64,000 bases of DNA, from the NCBI RefSeq assembly GCF_017316185.1, contig NZ_JAFLVX010000018.1, positions 1-64,000 on the forward strand. Reading direction: 5' to 3'. The DNA is from Candidatus Vagococcus giribetii (GTDB taxonomy: Bacteria; Bacillota; Bacilli; Lactobacillales; Vagococcaceae). The notes beneath the pieces are model-generated. The model made no database searches. It was given only the letters and a program-made list of their open reading frames with translations, and was not told the DNA's origin. A program made the translations under genes and the position numbers. Below, piece after piece: positions 16,606 through 24,441 of this stretch. Within the stretch, counting starts at the first letter, position 1, and each line of letters starts with the position of its first letter.

Positions 16606-17246
16606 CTGAATTTATGTTAATAGGGCAAAAGGACAACGCAGTGGCTATGGCAAAATACATGAGAAATCAATTTCCATTTGTTGGTGTTAAATCCCCCGAT
16701 AGAAAAAATCAAAGTAAAGAGTTAATAAAAGAAAGTAAACAAATGTCTTTAAAAGAGCTTGAAGAACTAGTAAGAAAATTATATTCTCGCCACGAACGTG
16801 AGTATCAAAATGTCGCTATTGATATGTGTGAAGCAAATATTAAACGACTGTCTTGGAGAGAACTTAAATCTCTGTCCTCTCTCATTTTGGATAGACCTTG
16901 GTGGGATACAGTAGACGCTTGGCGTAAGATATATAGCCTCTACATTAAACAACATAGGGCTGATAAGGAAATGGTGTTTGATTTCTTTTATAGCCATAAT
17001 GATTTTTGGATGAGACGCATCGGTATCACCTTACAATTAATGGAAAAAGAGCAGACAGACACACAACTTTTAGAAAAAGCGATTTTGAAAGATCTTAAGA
17101 CAGAAGAGTTTTTTATTCAAAAGGCAATTGGCTGGTCTTTAAGACAATATAGTAAAGTTAATCCAGAGTGGGTGATTTCTTTTGTGGACCAAACGGACCT
17201 AACACCTTTAGCCAAAAGAGAAGCCTTAAAAAACTTAAAAAAATGA
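16602..17246 (+). CDS. alkD: AlkD-type DNA glycosylase
   Basis: 214 residues built from HEAT-like helical repeats. AlkD proteins excise N3- and N7-alkylated purines without flipping the base. The catalytic set of the Bacillus cereus enzyme appears to be kept: WWDTVD gives Trp101 and Asp105, and FIQKAIGWSLRQYSK gives Trp178, with matching spacing. FWMRRIGITLQL is another family block. The start overlaps the kinase stop (ATGA at 16602). Co-expression of base repair with a BceRS-type system is unusual, and a shared stress is inferred only. A strong terminator follows. Confidence 0.85.
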   Translation: MTEFMLIGQKDNAVAMAKYMRNQFPFVGVKSPDRKNQSKELIKESKQMSLKELEELVRKLYSRHEREYQNVAIDMCEANIKRLSWRELKSLSSLILDRPWWDTVDAWRKIYSLYIKQHRADKEMVFDFFYSHNDFWMRRIGITLQLMEKEQTDTQLLEKAILKDLKTEEFFIQKAIGWSLRQYSKVNPEWVISFVDQTDLTPLAKREALKNLKK

Positions 17247-17257
17247 CCTGAAAATAA

Positions 17258-17304
17258 ACAACTAACTATGAGAAGCTAGTATTCTTAATAGTTAGTTGTT
17301 TTTG
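17258..17304 (+). terminator. Intrinsic terminator after alkD
   Basis: Perfect 13-bp stem (17258-17270 with 17288-17300) followed by T residues. Confidence 0.9.
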
Positions 17305-17336
17305 TTAAATCTAGGATTAAAAATAGCTTAAGAGCA

Positions 17337-17365
17337 TTGCAAAGACTTTGTGAATGTTTTATAGT
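17337..17365 (+). promoter_or_regulatory. rlmN promoter
   Basis: TTGCAA 17337-17342, 17-base spacer, TATAGT 17360-17365. Confidence 0.65.
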
Positions 17366-17371
17366 GATAAA

Positions 17372-17392
17372 GTGTACAAAGTGTACAAAGTG
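17372..17392 (+). repeat. Tandem 9-base repeat in the rlmN 5' leader
   Basis: GTGTACAAA occurs twice in tandem (17372-17380, 17381-17389) and begins a third time (GTG). Each unit contains the palindrome TGTACA. It starts seven bases after the -10 box, at the expected transcription start, and could be an operator or simple slippage. Confidence 0.55.
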
Positions 17393-17412
17393 GAGAAAGT
17401 AGGAATATAAAA

Positions 17413-18471
17413 ATGAAACCATCAATTTATGGACTGACTCAAGAAGAGTTGGCTAAATGGCTAGTTGAACATAATGAGAAGAAGTTTAGAGTGACGCAAA
17501 TTTGGGATTGGTTGTACGTTAAAAGAGTTCGTGAATTTAGTGACATGTCAAACTTATCAAAAGCCACAATTGCTTGTTTGGAAGAACATTTTATCATTAA
17601 TCCTTTAAATGAAATTGTGGTTCAAGAATCAAATGATGGCACTGTTAAGTATTTATTTGAATTAGAAGACAAGCATATGATTGAAACAGTATTGATGCGT
17701 CAAAAATACGGGTTATCTGTTTGTGTTACTACACAAATTGGCTGTAATATCGGTTGTTCATTTTGTGCTAGTGGCCTCTTGAAAAAGCAACGCAATTTAA
17801 CAGCTGGCGAGATTGTCGCCCAAATTATGCAAGTTCAACATTACTTTGATAATAGAGAACTAGATGAGAGAGTAAGTCATATAGTTGTTATGGGAATAGG
17901 AGAGCCCTTTGATAACTATCAAAATGTGCTATCATTCTTAAACATTATGAATGACTCAAAAGGTTTAAATATTGGTGCAAGACACATGACTGTTTCAACG
18001 AGTGGATTAGTTCCAAAAATTAAGCAATTTGCTAAAGAACCTATGCAAGTTAACTTAGCTATTTCACTTCATGCTCCTAATAATGAAGTGAGGACTCGTA
18101 TGATGGTGATTAACAAGGCTTATCCAATTGAGCGCTTGATGGATGCCGTTGATTATTATTTAGAAGAAACCAATCGCCGAATTACTTTTGAATATATCAT
18201 GTTGTCAAAAGTTAATGATTTGCCAGAACATGCAGAACAATTAGCAGAATTATTAAAAAATAAGAAGAAACTTTCTTATGTCAATTTAATTCCATATAAC
18301 CCAGTAAGTGAACATGATGAGTATCAAAGAAGTACAAAAGAGGATATCTTAGCTTTTTATGATATCTTGAAAAAAAGAGGCGTAAACTGTGTCGTTCGAC
18401 AAGAGTTTGGCTCAGACATTGATGCCGCATGTGGTCAATTAAGAAGTAAACAAATGAAAAAAGCGAAGTAA
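17413..18471 (+). CDS. rlmN: 23S rRNA (A2503-C2)/tRNA A37 methyltransferase RlmN
   Basis: 352-residue radical-SAM enzyme that methylates C2 of A2503 in 23S rRNA and A37 of some tRNAs, tuning translational accuracy. The cluster motif is CNIGCSFC (CxxxCxxC); the conserved [10 protein letters not shown] and STSGLVPKI follow, and the C-terminal catalytic cysteine lies in DIDAACGQL. Length and MGIGEP favour RlmN over the resistance enzyme Cfr. No Shine-Dalgarno is strong (AGAAAGTAGGAA). Single gene with its own promoter and terminator. Confidence 0.93.
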   Translation: MKPSIYGLTQEELAKWLVEHNEKKFRVTQIWDWLYVKRVREFSDMSNLSKATIACLEEHFIINPLNEIVVQESNDGTVKYLFELEDKHMIETVLMRQKYGLSVCVTTQIGCNIGCSFCASGLLKKQRNLTAGEIVAQIMQVQHYFDNRELDERVSHIVVMGIGEPFDNYQNVLSFLNIMNDSKGLNIGARHMTVSTSGLVPKIKQFAKEPMQVNLAISLHAPNNEVRTRMMVINKAYPIERLMDAVDYYLEETNRRITFEYIMLSKVNDLPEHAEQLAELLKNKKKLSYVNLIPYNPVSEHDEYQRSTKEDILAFYDILKKRGVNCVVRQEFGSDIDAACGQLRSKQMKKAK

Positions 18472-18502
18472 TAAGCTGATTAATGCTAAAAGGTGTGAGA
18501 TG

Positions 18503-18550
18503 TAAAAGGGACGAAAGTTGTTTTTATATTTCGCCCCTTTTTTTATTTTT
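18503..18550 (+). terminator. Intrinsic terminator after rlmN
   Basis: AAAGGGACGAAA and TTTCGCCCCTTT pair with one mismatch, followed by a T-rich tail. Confidence 0.8.
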
Positions 18551-18584
18551 TATAGAAAAGTGTTATTTTAAAAAAAGGAAAAGA

Positions 18585-18613
18585 TTGACTTATTAAAAGT
18601 AATTTGATACTAT
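18585..18613 (+). promoter_or_regulatory. Strong promoter of the leader ORF/C26 peptidase/OppA unit
   Basis: TTGACT 18585-18590, 17-base spacer, TACTAT 18608-18613. About 70 bases of leader follow before the small ORF at 18690. Confidence 0.75.
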
Positions 18614-18689
18614 TTTTCTCAATACATTAAAGAAAGATGAGAAATATTCTTTTCGACCTTTGGTGATACTATATGAAGAGGTGGTTTTT

Positions 18690-18797
18690 ATGAAAAACAA
18701 GACACAGACTTTTTATTTTCGTCGTGTGTATTTAAAATGGCAGGACAAATCTGTACAGGAATGTGAAGACCATCAGTGTTGTTGTTTATCTATCTAG
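18690..18797 (+). CDS. 35-residue leader ORF ending in a Cys-Cys-Cys run
   Basis: A small ORF with a good AAGAGGTGG site 6-8 bases before ATG 18690. The N-terminal part is basic and aromatic (FYFRRVYLKW at 8-17). The C-terminal part holds Cys25 and three consecutive cysteines (30-32; codons TGT TGT TGT at 18777-18785) five codons before the stop. It is the first ORF after a strong promoter and ends 41 bases before the C26 peptidase. The pattern fits a ribosome-stalling leader that senses charged tRNA-Cys, or a metal/thiol-binding micropeptide. I see no classic terminator hairpin after it, so control could be Rho-dependent or translational. Function is inferred only. Confidence 0.6.
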   Translation: MKNKTQTFYFRRVYLKWQDKSVQECEDHQCCCLSI

Positions 18798-18838
18798 AAA
18801 ACAAACTTTATATAAAATCAAAAGATGAGGAAGATTAG

Positions 18839-19561
18839 ATGAAAAAACAAGTGATTGGTATTTCTTTAAACGAAACAGAAGATTCAGGAGATAAGTTGCA
18901 TCATTTGCCGATTAATTACTTACCGGCAGGCTACGCAAGAGGGGTACAACAAGCAGGAGGCTTACCTCTATTAATTCCTGTTTCAGGTAAAGAAGATGCA
19001 AAGACTTATATTAGTCAGATAGATAAGCTTATTTTAACAGGTGGTCAAAACGTAAACCCTGCCCTTTACGGAGAAGAACGAGAATTTGATGAAAGTTTGA
19101 TGTTAACAAGACGTGATGAGTTTGAGATGGCATTAATAGAAGAAGCCATTGCCCAAGAAAAGCCAATTTTTGCCGTTTGCCGAGGGTTACAACTACTGAA
19201 TGTGTATTTAGGTGGTAGTTTGTATCAAGACCTAAGTAGGCGTGAAATTGAAGTTGTTAGGCACATGCAGGATCCTATTCCACGTGAAGTTCCAACCCAT
19301 GAAGTAACCATTGAAGCAAACAGTTTATTGAGTCAGGTATACGGCTTATCAACAAAAGTTAATTCATTCCATTTCCAAAGTATTAAAGATCTTGGAAAAG
19401 GCTTAGTGATGACAGCCGTCAGTGAAGATGGCATTGTTGAAGGCATTGAAAGTAGTGATCCTAAGAAGCGTTTACTAGGTGTTCAGTGGCATCCTGATTT
19501 TTACTTTGAAGAATTTGCCCACGAGCGTCGTATGTTTGAGTTTGTTGTTAATGAGTTATAA
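18839..19561 (+). CDS. Class-C26 gamma-glutamyl peptidase (PuuD-like amidotransferase)
   Basis: 240 residues of the class I glutamine amidotransferase fold used as a hydrolase of gamma-glutamyl bonds. Nucleophile Cys114 lies in FAVCRGLQLLN; the oxyanion region is LTGGQNVNPALYGE; the His-Glu pair lies in GVQWHPDF near residue 217. No synthetase domain is attached, so it probably cleaves gamma-glutamyl compounds rather than feeding ammonia. It is preceded by the Cys-rich leader ORF and followed after 14 bases by an oligopeptide-binding lipoprotein. Together these suggest uptake and hydrolysis of gamma-glutamyl peptides such as glutathione fragments; this is inference. Confidence 0.82.
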   Translation: MKKQVIGISLNETEDSGDKLHHLPINYLPAGYARGVQQAGGLPLLIPVSGKEDAKTYISQIDKLILTGGQNVNPALYGEEREFDESLMLTRRDEFEMALIEEAIAQEKPIFAVCRGLQLLNVYLGGSLYQDLSRREIEVVRHMQDPIPREVPTHEVTIEANSLLSQVYGLSTKVNSFHFQSIKDLGKGLVMTAVSEDGIVEGIESSDPKKRLLGVQWHPDFYFEEFAHERRMFEFVVNEL

Positions 19562-19575
19562 TTGGAGGAATCGAC

Positions 19576-21210
19576 ATGAATAAAAAAGGATGGTTGTTAT
19601 TAGCAAGTAGTTTATTTTTATTAGTAGGATGTGGTTCTAACAAACAAGAGAGCCAAACAGGAGACAAAAGTAAACCTAAACAGGAGATTAGTGTGGTTTC
19701 TTCAGGTGAACTCTCTACTTTAGATAGTGGGCTTTATTCTGATGTCAACAGCTCAGATATGATTGGTCAATCAATGGAAGGGTTGTATCGATTAAATAAA
19801 GAAGGACGACCTGAGCTTGCTATGGCAAGTGAGGAGCCAACTATTAGTGAAGATGGCTTAGTGTATACATTTAAGATTCGAAAAGATGCCAAATGGTCTA
19901 ATGGCGATGATGTGAAAGCTGAAGACTTTGTTTTATCGTTTCAACAAGTAATTAACCCAGATTACGGCTCAACAAGTAGTAATCAAATGGATATCTTTAA
20001 AAATGGGCGTGCTATTCGAGAAGGAAAAGACAAGTTAGACAATTTTGGTGTAAAAGCACTAGATGACAAGACTCTTGAATTAAGTTTAGAATACCCTGTA
20101 CCTTATTTAGATCAAGTGTTAGTTGGAACTCCATTTATGCCTAAAAATGCTAAGTTTGCTAAAGAAAAAGGAACAGTGTATGGAACTAGTTCAGATAATT
20201 TTGTAGGAAATGGACCTTTTCTTGTAACGGGTTGGAGCGGGACGAATGACTCTTGGGAACTGGTTAAAAACGACTCCTATTGGGACGCTAAAAACGTTAA
20301 GCTAGAAAAAATCAATGTGCAAGTGGTTAAAGAAGTAGCAACAGGTGTGCAACTATTTGAAGCAGGAGACGTGGATTATACGACTTTAAGTGATACATAT
20401 GCCCAAGAATACAAAGATTCTCCGCAAGCTCATTTTGTACCAAAAGCTTTAGTTGGCTATTTAAGTCCTAATCAAAAACGAGAAGTTACGGGTAATGTTC
20501 ATGTGAGAAAAGCTTTCTTACAAGCAATCGACAAAGAACAATTTGCAAAAGAGGTCCTTGGAGATGGCTCATTAGCCTTAAATGGATTTGTTCCAGAAAA
20601 CTTTGCAACAAATCCTAAAACAAAAGAGGATTTTAGAAAAGAAAATGGAGAGTTGCTTTCATATAATGTGAAAGAATCTCAAAAGAACTGGGAATTAGCT
20701 AAAAAAGAATTAGGAAAAGACAAGATAGAGTTAGGACTCATGTCAGCAGATTCTGGGACAGCTAAGAAAACTATTGAATATGTTCAAGGTCAACTGCAAC
20801 AAAATTTACCTGGCTTAACAATTACCTTGAAATCAATGCCTTTACAAAATCGTTTAGACTTCCAAAATAAAGGTGAGTTTGATTTAGTATTTGGGACTTG
20901 GACACCAGATTATGCAGATCCGATTAACTTTTTAGAGTTTTATGATTCTAAAGGTGGGTTAAATACGGCTAAATATAACAATCCTGCTTATGATGAAGGG
21001 TTAAAAGAAGCTCGTTTTGATTTAGCACAAACTCCAGAAAAACGTTGGGATAAACTGTTAGATTTGGAAAAAATCTTGATTGAAGAAGATGCAGCAGTAT
21101 TGCCGCTTTATCAAGGATCGGTTGGTTATTTAGCATCAGATCGTTTGAAAGACATTCAAGTATTTCCTTTTGGAAGAACAGTATCTTACCGACTGGCGTA
21201 TGTTGAGTAA
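19576..21210 (+). CDS. Oligopeptide ABC transporter substrate-binding lipoprotein (OppA type)
   Basis: 544 residues. Lipoprotein signal peptide with lipobox LVGC (Cys19), then an SBP family 5 fold: GLYRLNKEGRPELAMA, TFKIRKDAKWSNGDDVKAEDF, VHVRKAFLQAIDKEQFA and FGTWTPDYADP. It would be anchored outside the membrane and deliver peptides to an Opp permease. No permease or ATPase genes are adjacent, so it must borrow a transporter encoded elsewhere. TTGGAGGAA precedes ATG 19576. Linked to the C26 peptidase by a 14-base gap, suggesting that its ligand is the peptidase substrate. Confidence 0.92.
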   Translation: MNKKGWLLLASSLFLLVGCGSNKQESQTGDKSKPKQEISVVSSGELSTLDSGLYSDVNSSDMIGQSMEGLYRLNKEGRPELAMASEEPTISEDGLVYTFKIRKDAKWSNGDDVKAEDFVLSFQQVINPDYGSTSSNQMDIFKNGRAIREGKDKLDNFGVKALDDKTLELSLEYPVPYLDQVLVGTPFMPKNAKFAKEKGTVYGTSSDNFVGNGPFLVTGWSGTNDSWELVKNDSYWDAKNVKLEKINVQVVKEVATGVQLFEAGDVDYTTLSDTYAQEYKDSPQAHFVPKALVGYLSPNQKREVTGNVHVRKAFLQAIDKEQFAKEVLGDGSLALNGFVPENFATNPKTKEDFRKENGELLSYNVKESQKNWELAKKELGKDKIELGLMSADSGTAKKTIEYVQGQLQQNLPGLTITLKSMPLQNRLDFQNKGEFDLVFGTWTPDYADPINFLEFYDSKGGLNTAKYNNPAYDEGLKEARFDLAQTPEKRWDKLLDLEKILIEEDAAVLPLYQGSVGYLASDRLKDIQVFPFGRTVSYRLAYVE

Positions 21211-21234
21211 ATTAAAAGTAAAAAAAACTTTTAT
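21211..21234 (+). terminator. Weak inverted repeat after oppA
   Basis: TAAAAGT, seven A residues, ACTTTTA, then TTTC. A low-stability hairpin that may act as a weak terminator. Confidence 0.4.
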
Positions 21235-21237
21235 TTC

Positions 21238-21266
21238 TTGACATTTAATTTTTCTTCTTTTAAAAT
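21238..21266 (+). promoter_or_regulatory. Promoter of the DHA2 efflux gene
   Basis: Consensus TTGACA at 21238-21243, 17-base spacer, TAAAAT at 21261-21266. The predicted transcript has a leader of about 105 bases. Confidence 0.75.
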
Positions 21267-21290
21267 AAAGAGGAATAAATCGTACAGATA

Positions 21291-21359
21291 ACACAAAGTA
21301 ATTTGTGTCGAGAGAGAGGCGAAATTTATCATTATTGATGAATTTTGTCTCTTTTTTTT
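21291..21359 (+). promoter_or_regulatory. Attenuator-like leader of the DHA2 efflux gene
   Basis: After the promoter comes a small hairpin (ACACAAA 21291-21297 with TTTGTGT 21302-21308), then a 16-bp intrinsic terminator (21315-21330 with 21337-21352, three G-U pairs) and a run of T residues ending 20 bases before the ATG. A full terminator between a gene's own promoter and its start implies conditional read-through. No leader peptide with a ribosome binding site is evident. Confidence 0.65.
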
Positions 21360-21378
21360 ACGTGTAAAGGAGAGAATT

Positions 21379-22737
21379 ATGGAACAAGAAAAACGATTTC
21401 ATGTTAATTTAGCCGTTCTTGCTACGGGAATGATGGCTTTTGCCGGGGTCTTAATTGAAACAGCAATGAATGTGACATTCCCCACTTTAATTGAGGAATT
21501 TAGTATCACCACGAGTCAGGTACAATGGGTAACCACCATCTATCTATTGATGATTTCAATCGTTGTGCCTCTATCATCGTATTTGATTAAAAATTACAGT
21601 AAGCGCCAACTATTTATGGCTTCAAGCGTTTTCTTTATTGGTGGTGTACTGATTGATGCGTTTGCTTTTTCATTCAGTATGTTATTACTAGGACGCTTAT
21701 TACAAGGGGTTGCAACAGGGATTGCTTTACCTTTAATGTTTAACATTATTTTAACCAAAGTTCCTTTAGAAAAAAGAGGAATGATGATTGGGATTGGTAA
21801 CTTAACCACTTCAATTGCTCCTGCTATGGGACCAACATACGGGGGGATTCTTACCACTCAATTAAATTGGAAGTACATTTACTTATTACTGATTCCGATT
21901 TTAATTATTTCGACAGTTATTGGTTTATATGCGATACCCAAAGAACACAAAGAGAAAGTTGATACCATCAATACCAAAGCAGCTATTTATCTATCTGTGA
22001 TGTTTACAGGTTTATTATTCTTCTTTAGCTACTTACAATCACCATTCGGTTGGGCATCTCTTGTGGTAGGTTTAATCGCAGGTATGATGTTCTACAAAGC
22101 TAACAAAGAAAAAACTTTGTTAAATCTTTCTGTTTTTTCTAACAAGATGTTTACTATCTATTTGTTATCCTTTTTAGTTTATCAAATTTTATTGTTAGGT
22201 GTTTCTTTTGTTTTACCAAACTATATTCAAATCGTTTCAGATGTACCAGCATCACGAGCAGGTCTAATGATGTTCCCGGGAGCGTTAACAGGGGCTTTGT
22301 TTGCACCAATCTCAGGTAAAATGTTGGATAAATTTGGCTTTAAGAAACCGATTGGAATTGGGATTGCAGCAGCATCTCTTGGATGGCTTGGTTTAATTTT
22401 AGTAATTCAAACAAGTAATATGATCTTAATCACAACTTGTCACGTGATCTTTATGATTGGTGTAGGCTTGTCTTATAGTAATGTGATGACAGTTGGTTTG
22501 TCATCAATTAAAACGAATGAACAAGATGATGGAAATGCTATTTTTAGTACATTACAACAGTTTATGGGAGCTATCTCTACCTCTTTTGTCGCTATCATAC
22601 TAGATGTTTTCCAAAAATCTAATTCAGATTATCAAGTAGGGACAAGTATTGGGGCTAAAGTAGCCTTAAGTATTCTATTTGGATTATTAATAATCAGTGG
22701 CATTTCCGTTTATAAAACGTTTTCAAAAAAAGCTTAA
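21379..22737 (+). CDS. DHA2-family MFS drug efflux pump (14 TM)
   Basis: 452 residues with about fourteen hydrophobic segments, typical of the EmrB/QacA/LmrB branch, which exports drugs in exchange for protons. Family features are AGVLIETAMNVTFPTL in helix 1 (motif D1-like), VQWVTTIYLL in helix 2, and LLGRLLQGVATGIALPL in helix 4; motif C is recognisable at SIAPAMGPTYGGIL. AAAGGAGAG precedes ATG 21379. The attenuator upstream is in keeping with an inducible resistance gene. Substrate cannot be read. Confidence 0.88.
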   Translation: MEQEKRFHVNLAVLATGMMAFAGVLIETAMNVTFPTLIEEFSITTSQVQWVTTIYLLMISIVVPLSSYLIKNYSKRQLFMASSVFFIGGVLIDAFAFSFSMLLLGRLLQGVATGIALPLMFNIILTKVPLEKRGMMIGIGNLTTSIAPAMGPTYGGILTTQLNWKYIYLLLIPILIISTVIGLYAIPKEHKEKVDTINTKAAIYLSVMFTGLLFFFSYLQSPFGWASLVVGLIAGMMFYKANKEKTLLNLSVFSNKMFTIYLLSFLVYQILLLGVSFVLPNYIQIVSDVPASRAGLMMFPGALTGALFAPISGKMLDKFGFKKPIGIGIAAASLGWLGLILVIQTSNMILITTCHVIFMIGVGLSYSNVMTVGLSSIKTNEQDDGNAIFSTLQQFMGAISTSFVAIILDVFQKSNSDYQVGTSIGAKVALSILFGLLIISGISVYKTFSKKA

Positions 22738-22761
22738 AAAAAGACTATTAACTAAAGTTAT

Positions 22762-22804
22762 GACTCAATGTTCTTGAATAAAGAATGTTGAGTCTCTTTT
22801 TTTA
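22762..22804 (+). terminator. Intrinsic terminator after the DHA2 gene
   Basis: GACTCAATGTTCTT pairs with AAGAATGTTGAGTC (two wobble pairs), followed by T residues. The 140 bases between here and gcvT hold no recognisable glycine riboswitch. Confidence 0.85.
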
Positions 22805-22946
22805 TAATTAGCACTTAAAATATAAAATAAAAACGAACATTAAAGAAAAACTCATTTTTGCTTTTATATCAATTGAAATATGTTATTATTTAGTTAAGCA
22901 TCACAAGTTTTAAAGCAAATGATTGTATAGAGAGGGGAAATGATTA

Positions 22947-24029
22947 ATGGACAAAAAGACACCACTTTATCAAAAACATGTTGATTTAAAGGGGAAAATA
23001 ATCCCTTTTGGTGGTTATCTCTTACCTGTTCAATACGCTGACACTGGATTAGTAAAAGAACATTTAGCAGTACGTGAAAGCGTAGGCGTGTTTGATGTCT
23101 CTCATATGGGTGAAATTATCATTGAGGGAAGCGACGCATTAACGAACGTTCAACAGCTTTTTACGAATGATTTTAAGGATATGGTCTTTGGCCAGATTAA
23201 ATATACCTTAATGTGTAATGAAGAAGGTGGCATCATTGATGACTTGATTTTGTATAAATATCATGATGACAAGTTCATGGCAGTCGTTAATGCTTCTAAC
23301 AAGGAGAAAGACTTCGCTTGGATCACTTCAAAACTTTCAGGAGATGTTAGAGCGATTGATAAAAGTGCTGAGACAGGCTTAATTGCGATTCAAGGACCTA
23401 AAGCTAAAGCGACCCTTGAAAAGTTAGTTAAAGCAGAAGATTTTCCTGAAAAATATTATACGTTTAAAGAAGGCATTTTGATTCATGGGATTCCTGTTGA
23501 TTTATCAGAAACAGGTTACACGGGTGAAAATGGCTTTGAACTCTATACAAAGGCTGAAGATATTGCTACTATTTGGGATTTAGTCTTTGAGGCAGGTGAA
23601 GAATTCGGTATTACGCCCTGTGGTCTAGGGGCAAGAGATACCTTACGTCTTGAAGCAGGTATGCCTTTATATGGTCATGAAATGTCTTCAGATATTACAC
23701 CTCTTCAAGTTGGCTTAAAGTTTGCAGTTAAACTAAATAAAGATGACTTTTTTGGAAAGGCAGCTTTAGAAAATAGCGAGCCTGAACGTGTTCGAGTTGG
23801 CTTAAAAATTACAGGTAAGGGAATCGTTAGAGAAGACGCACTGATTTTTGCTGATGGAAAAGAAATCGGTATTAGTACATCAGGGACTCATGCTCCTTAC
23901 TTAGGTTATGCCATTGCCATGGCTCTTATTGATAAAGATAAATCAAGTATTGGCCAAGAAGTTGAAGTTGAAGTACGTAAAAGAAGAATTAAGGCTGAAG
24001 TTGTTCCAATGCCTTTTTATAAAAAATAA
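22947..24029 (+). CDS. gcvT: Glycine cleavage T protein (aminomethyltransferase)
   Basis: 360 residues. Transfers the aminomethyl carbon from lipoylated H protein to tetrahydrofolate, releasing ammonia and making 5,10-methylene-THF. Family features: KTPLYQKHVDLKGKIIPFGGYLLPVQY near the N-terminus with VGVFDVSHMGE, the folate aspartate in LCNxEGGxxDD form (MCNEEGGIIDDLILY), and GLGARDTLRLEAGMPLYGHE. GAGAGGGGAAATG precedes ATG 22947. First gene of gcvT-gcvH-gcvPA-gcvPB. The lipoamide dehydrogenase (L protein) is not in the window. Confidence 0.95.
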   Translation: MDKKTPLYQKHVDLKGKIIPFGGYLLPVQYADTGLVKEHLAVRESVGVFDVSHMGEIIIEGSDALTNVQQLFTNDFKDMVFGQIKYTLMCNEEGGIIDDLILYKYHDDKFMAVVNASNKEKDFAWITSKLSGDVRAIDKSAETGLIAIQGPKAKATLEKLVKAEDFPEKYYTFKEGILIHGIPVDLSETGYTGENGFELYTKAEDIATIWDLVFEAGEEFGITPCGLGARDTLRLEAGMPLYGHEMSSDITPLQVGLKFAVKLNKDDFFGKAALENSEPERVRVGLKITGKGIVREDALIFADGKEIGISTSGTHAPYLGYAIAMALIDKDKSSIGQEVEVEVRKRRIKAEVVPMPFYKK

Positions 24030-24055
24030 GATACTTTTTTAGGAGGAAATTTGTT

Positions 24056-24436
24056 ATGTCAAGACCAGCAGAAATTAACTATTTAGCAACTCATGAGTGG
24101 GTAAAATTTATTGATGAAACAACCGCACTTGTAGGAATTACAGATTTTGCTCAAGAGCAATTAGGAGATATCGTGTTCGTTGAGCTTCCAGAAGTTGACC
24201 AAGAAGTATCTAAAGGAGACCAAGTAGCAGAAGTTGAATCTGTGAAAACTGTTTCTGATATATATACTCCTTTTACAGGAACGATTTCAAAAATAAATGA
24301 TGCATTAGAAGATGCTCCAGAAAGCGTTAATGAAGCGCCATTTGAAAACTGGTTATTTGAAGTAAGTAATATTACTGATAAAGAAGAATTGTTGAATCTT
24401 GAGGACTATAACAAAGTAGTTGAAGAGGAGGCGTAA
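24056..24436 (+). CDS. gcvH: Glycine cleavage H protein
   Basis: 126 residues, normal length. Carries the lipoyl group that shuttles the aminomethyl moiety between P and T proteins. The modified residue is Lys64 in AEVESVKTVSDIYTP; THEWVKF is the N-terminal signature and NEAPFENWLFEV the C-terminal one. AGGAGG lies before ATG 24056. In some Firmicutes GcvH also relays lipoate to 2-oxoacid dehydrogenases. Confidence 0.96.
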   Translation: MSRPAEINYLATHEWVKFIDETTALVGITDFAQEQLGDIVFVELPEVDQEVSKGDQVAEVESVKTVSDIYTPFTGTISKINDALEDAPESVNEAPFENWLFEVSNITDKEELLNLEDYNKVVEEEA

Positions 24437-24441
24437 ATTAG

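Noticed and set aside
17413-18471. Cfr resistance methyltransferase instead of RlmN
   Set aside because: [10 protein letters not shown] and the closing QLRS with family-typical length match RlmN of Firmicutes.
22804-22946. Glycine riboswitch before gcvT
   Set aside because: Looked for the conserved glycine aptamer core segments; none seen in this A+T-rich stretch.
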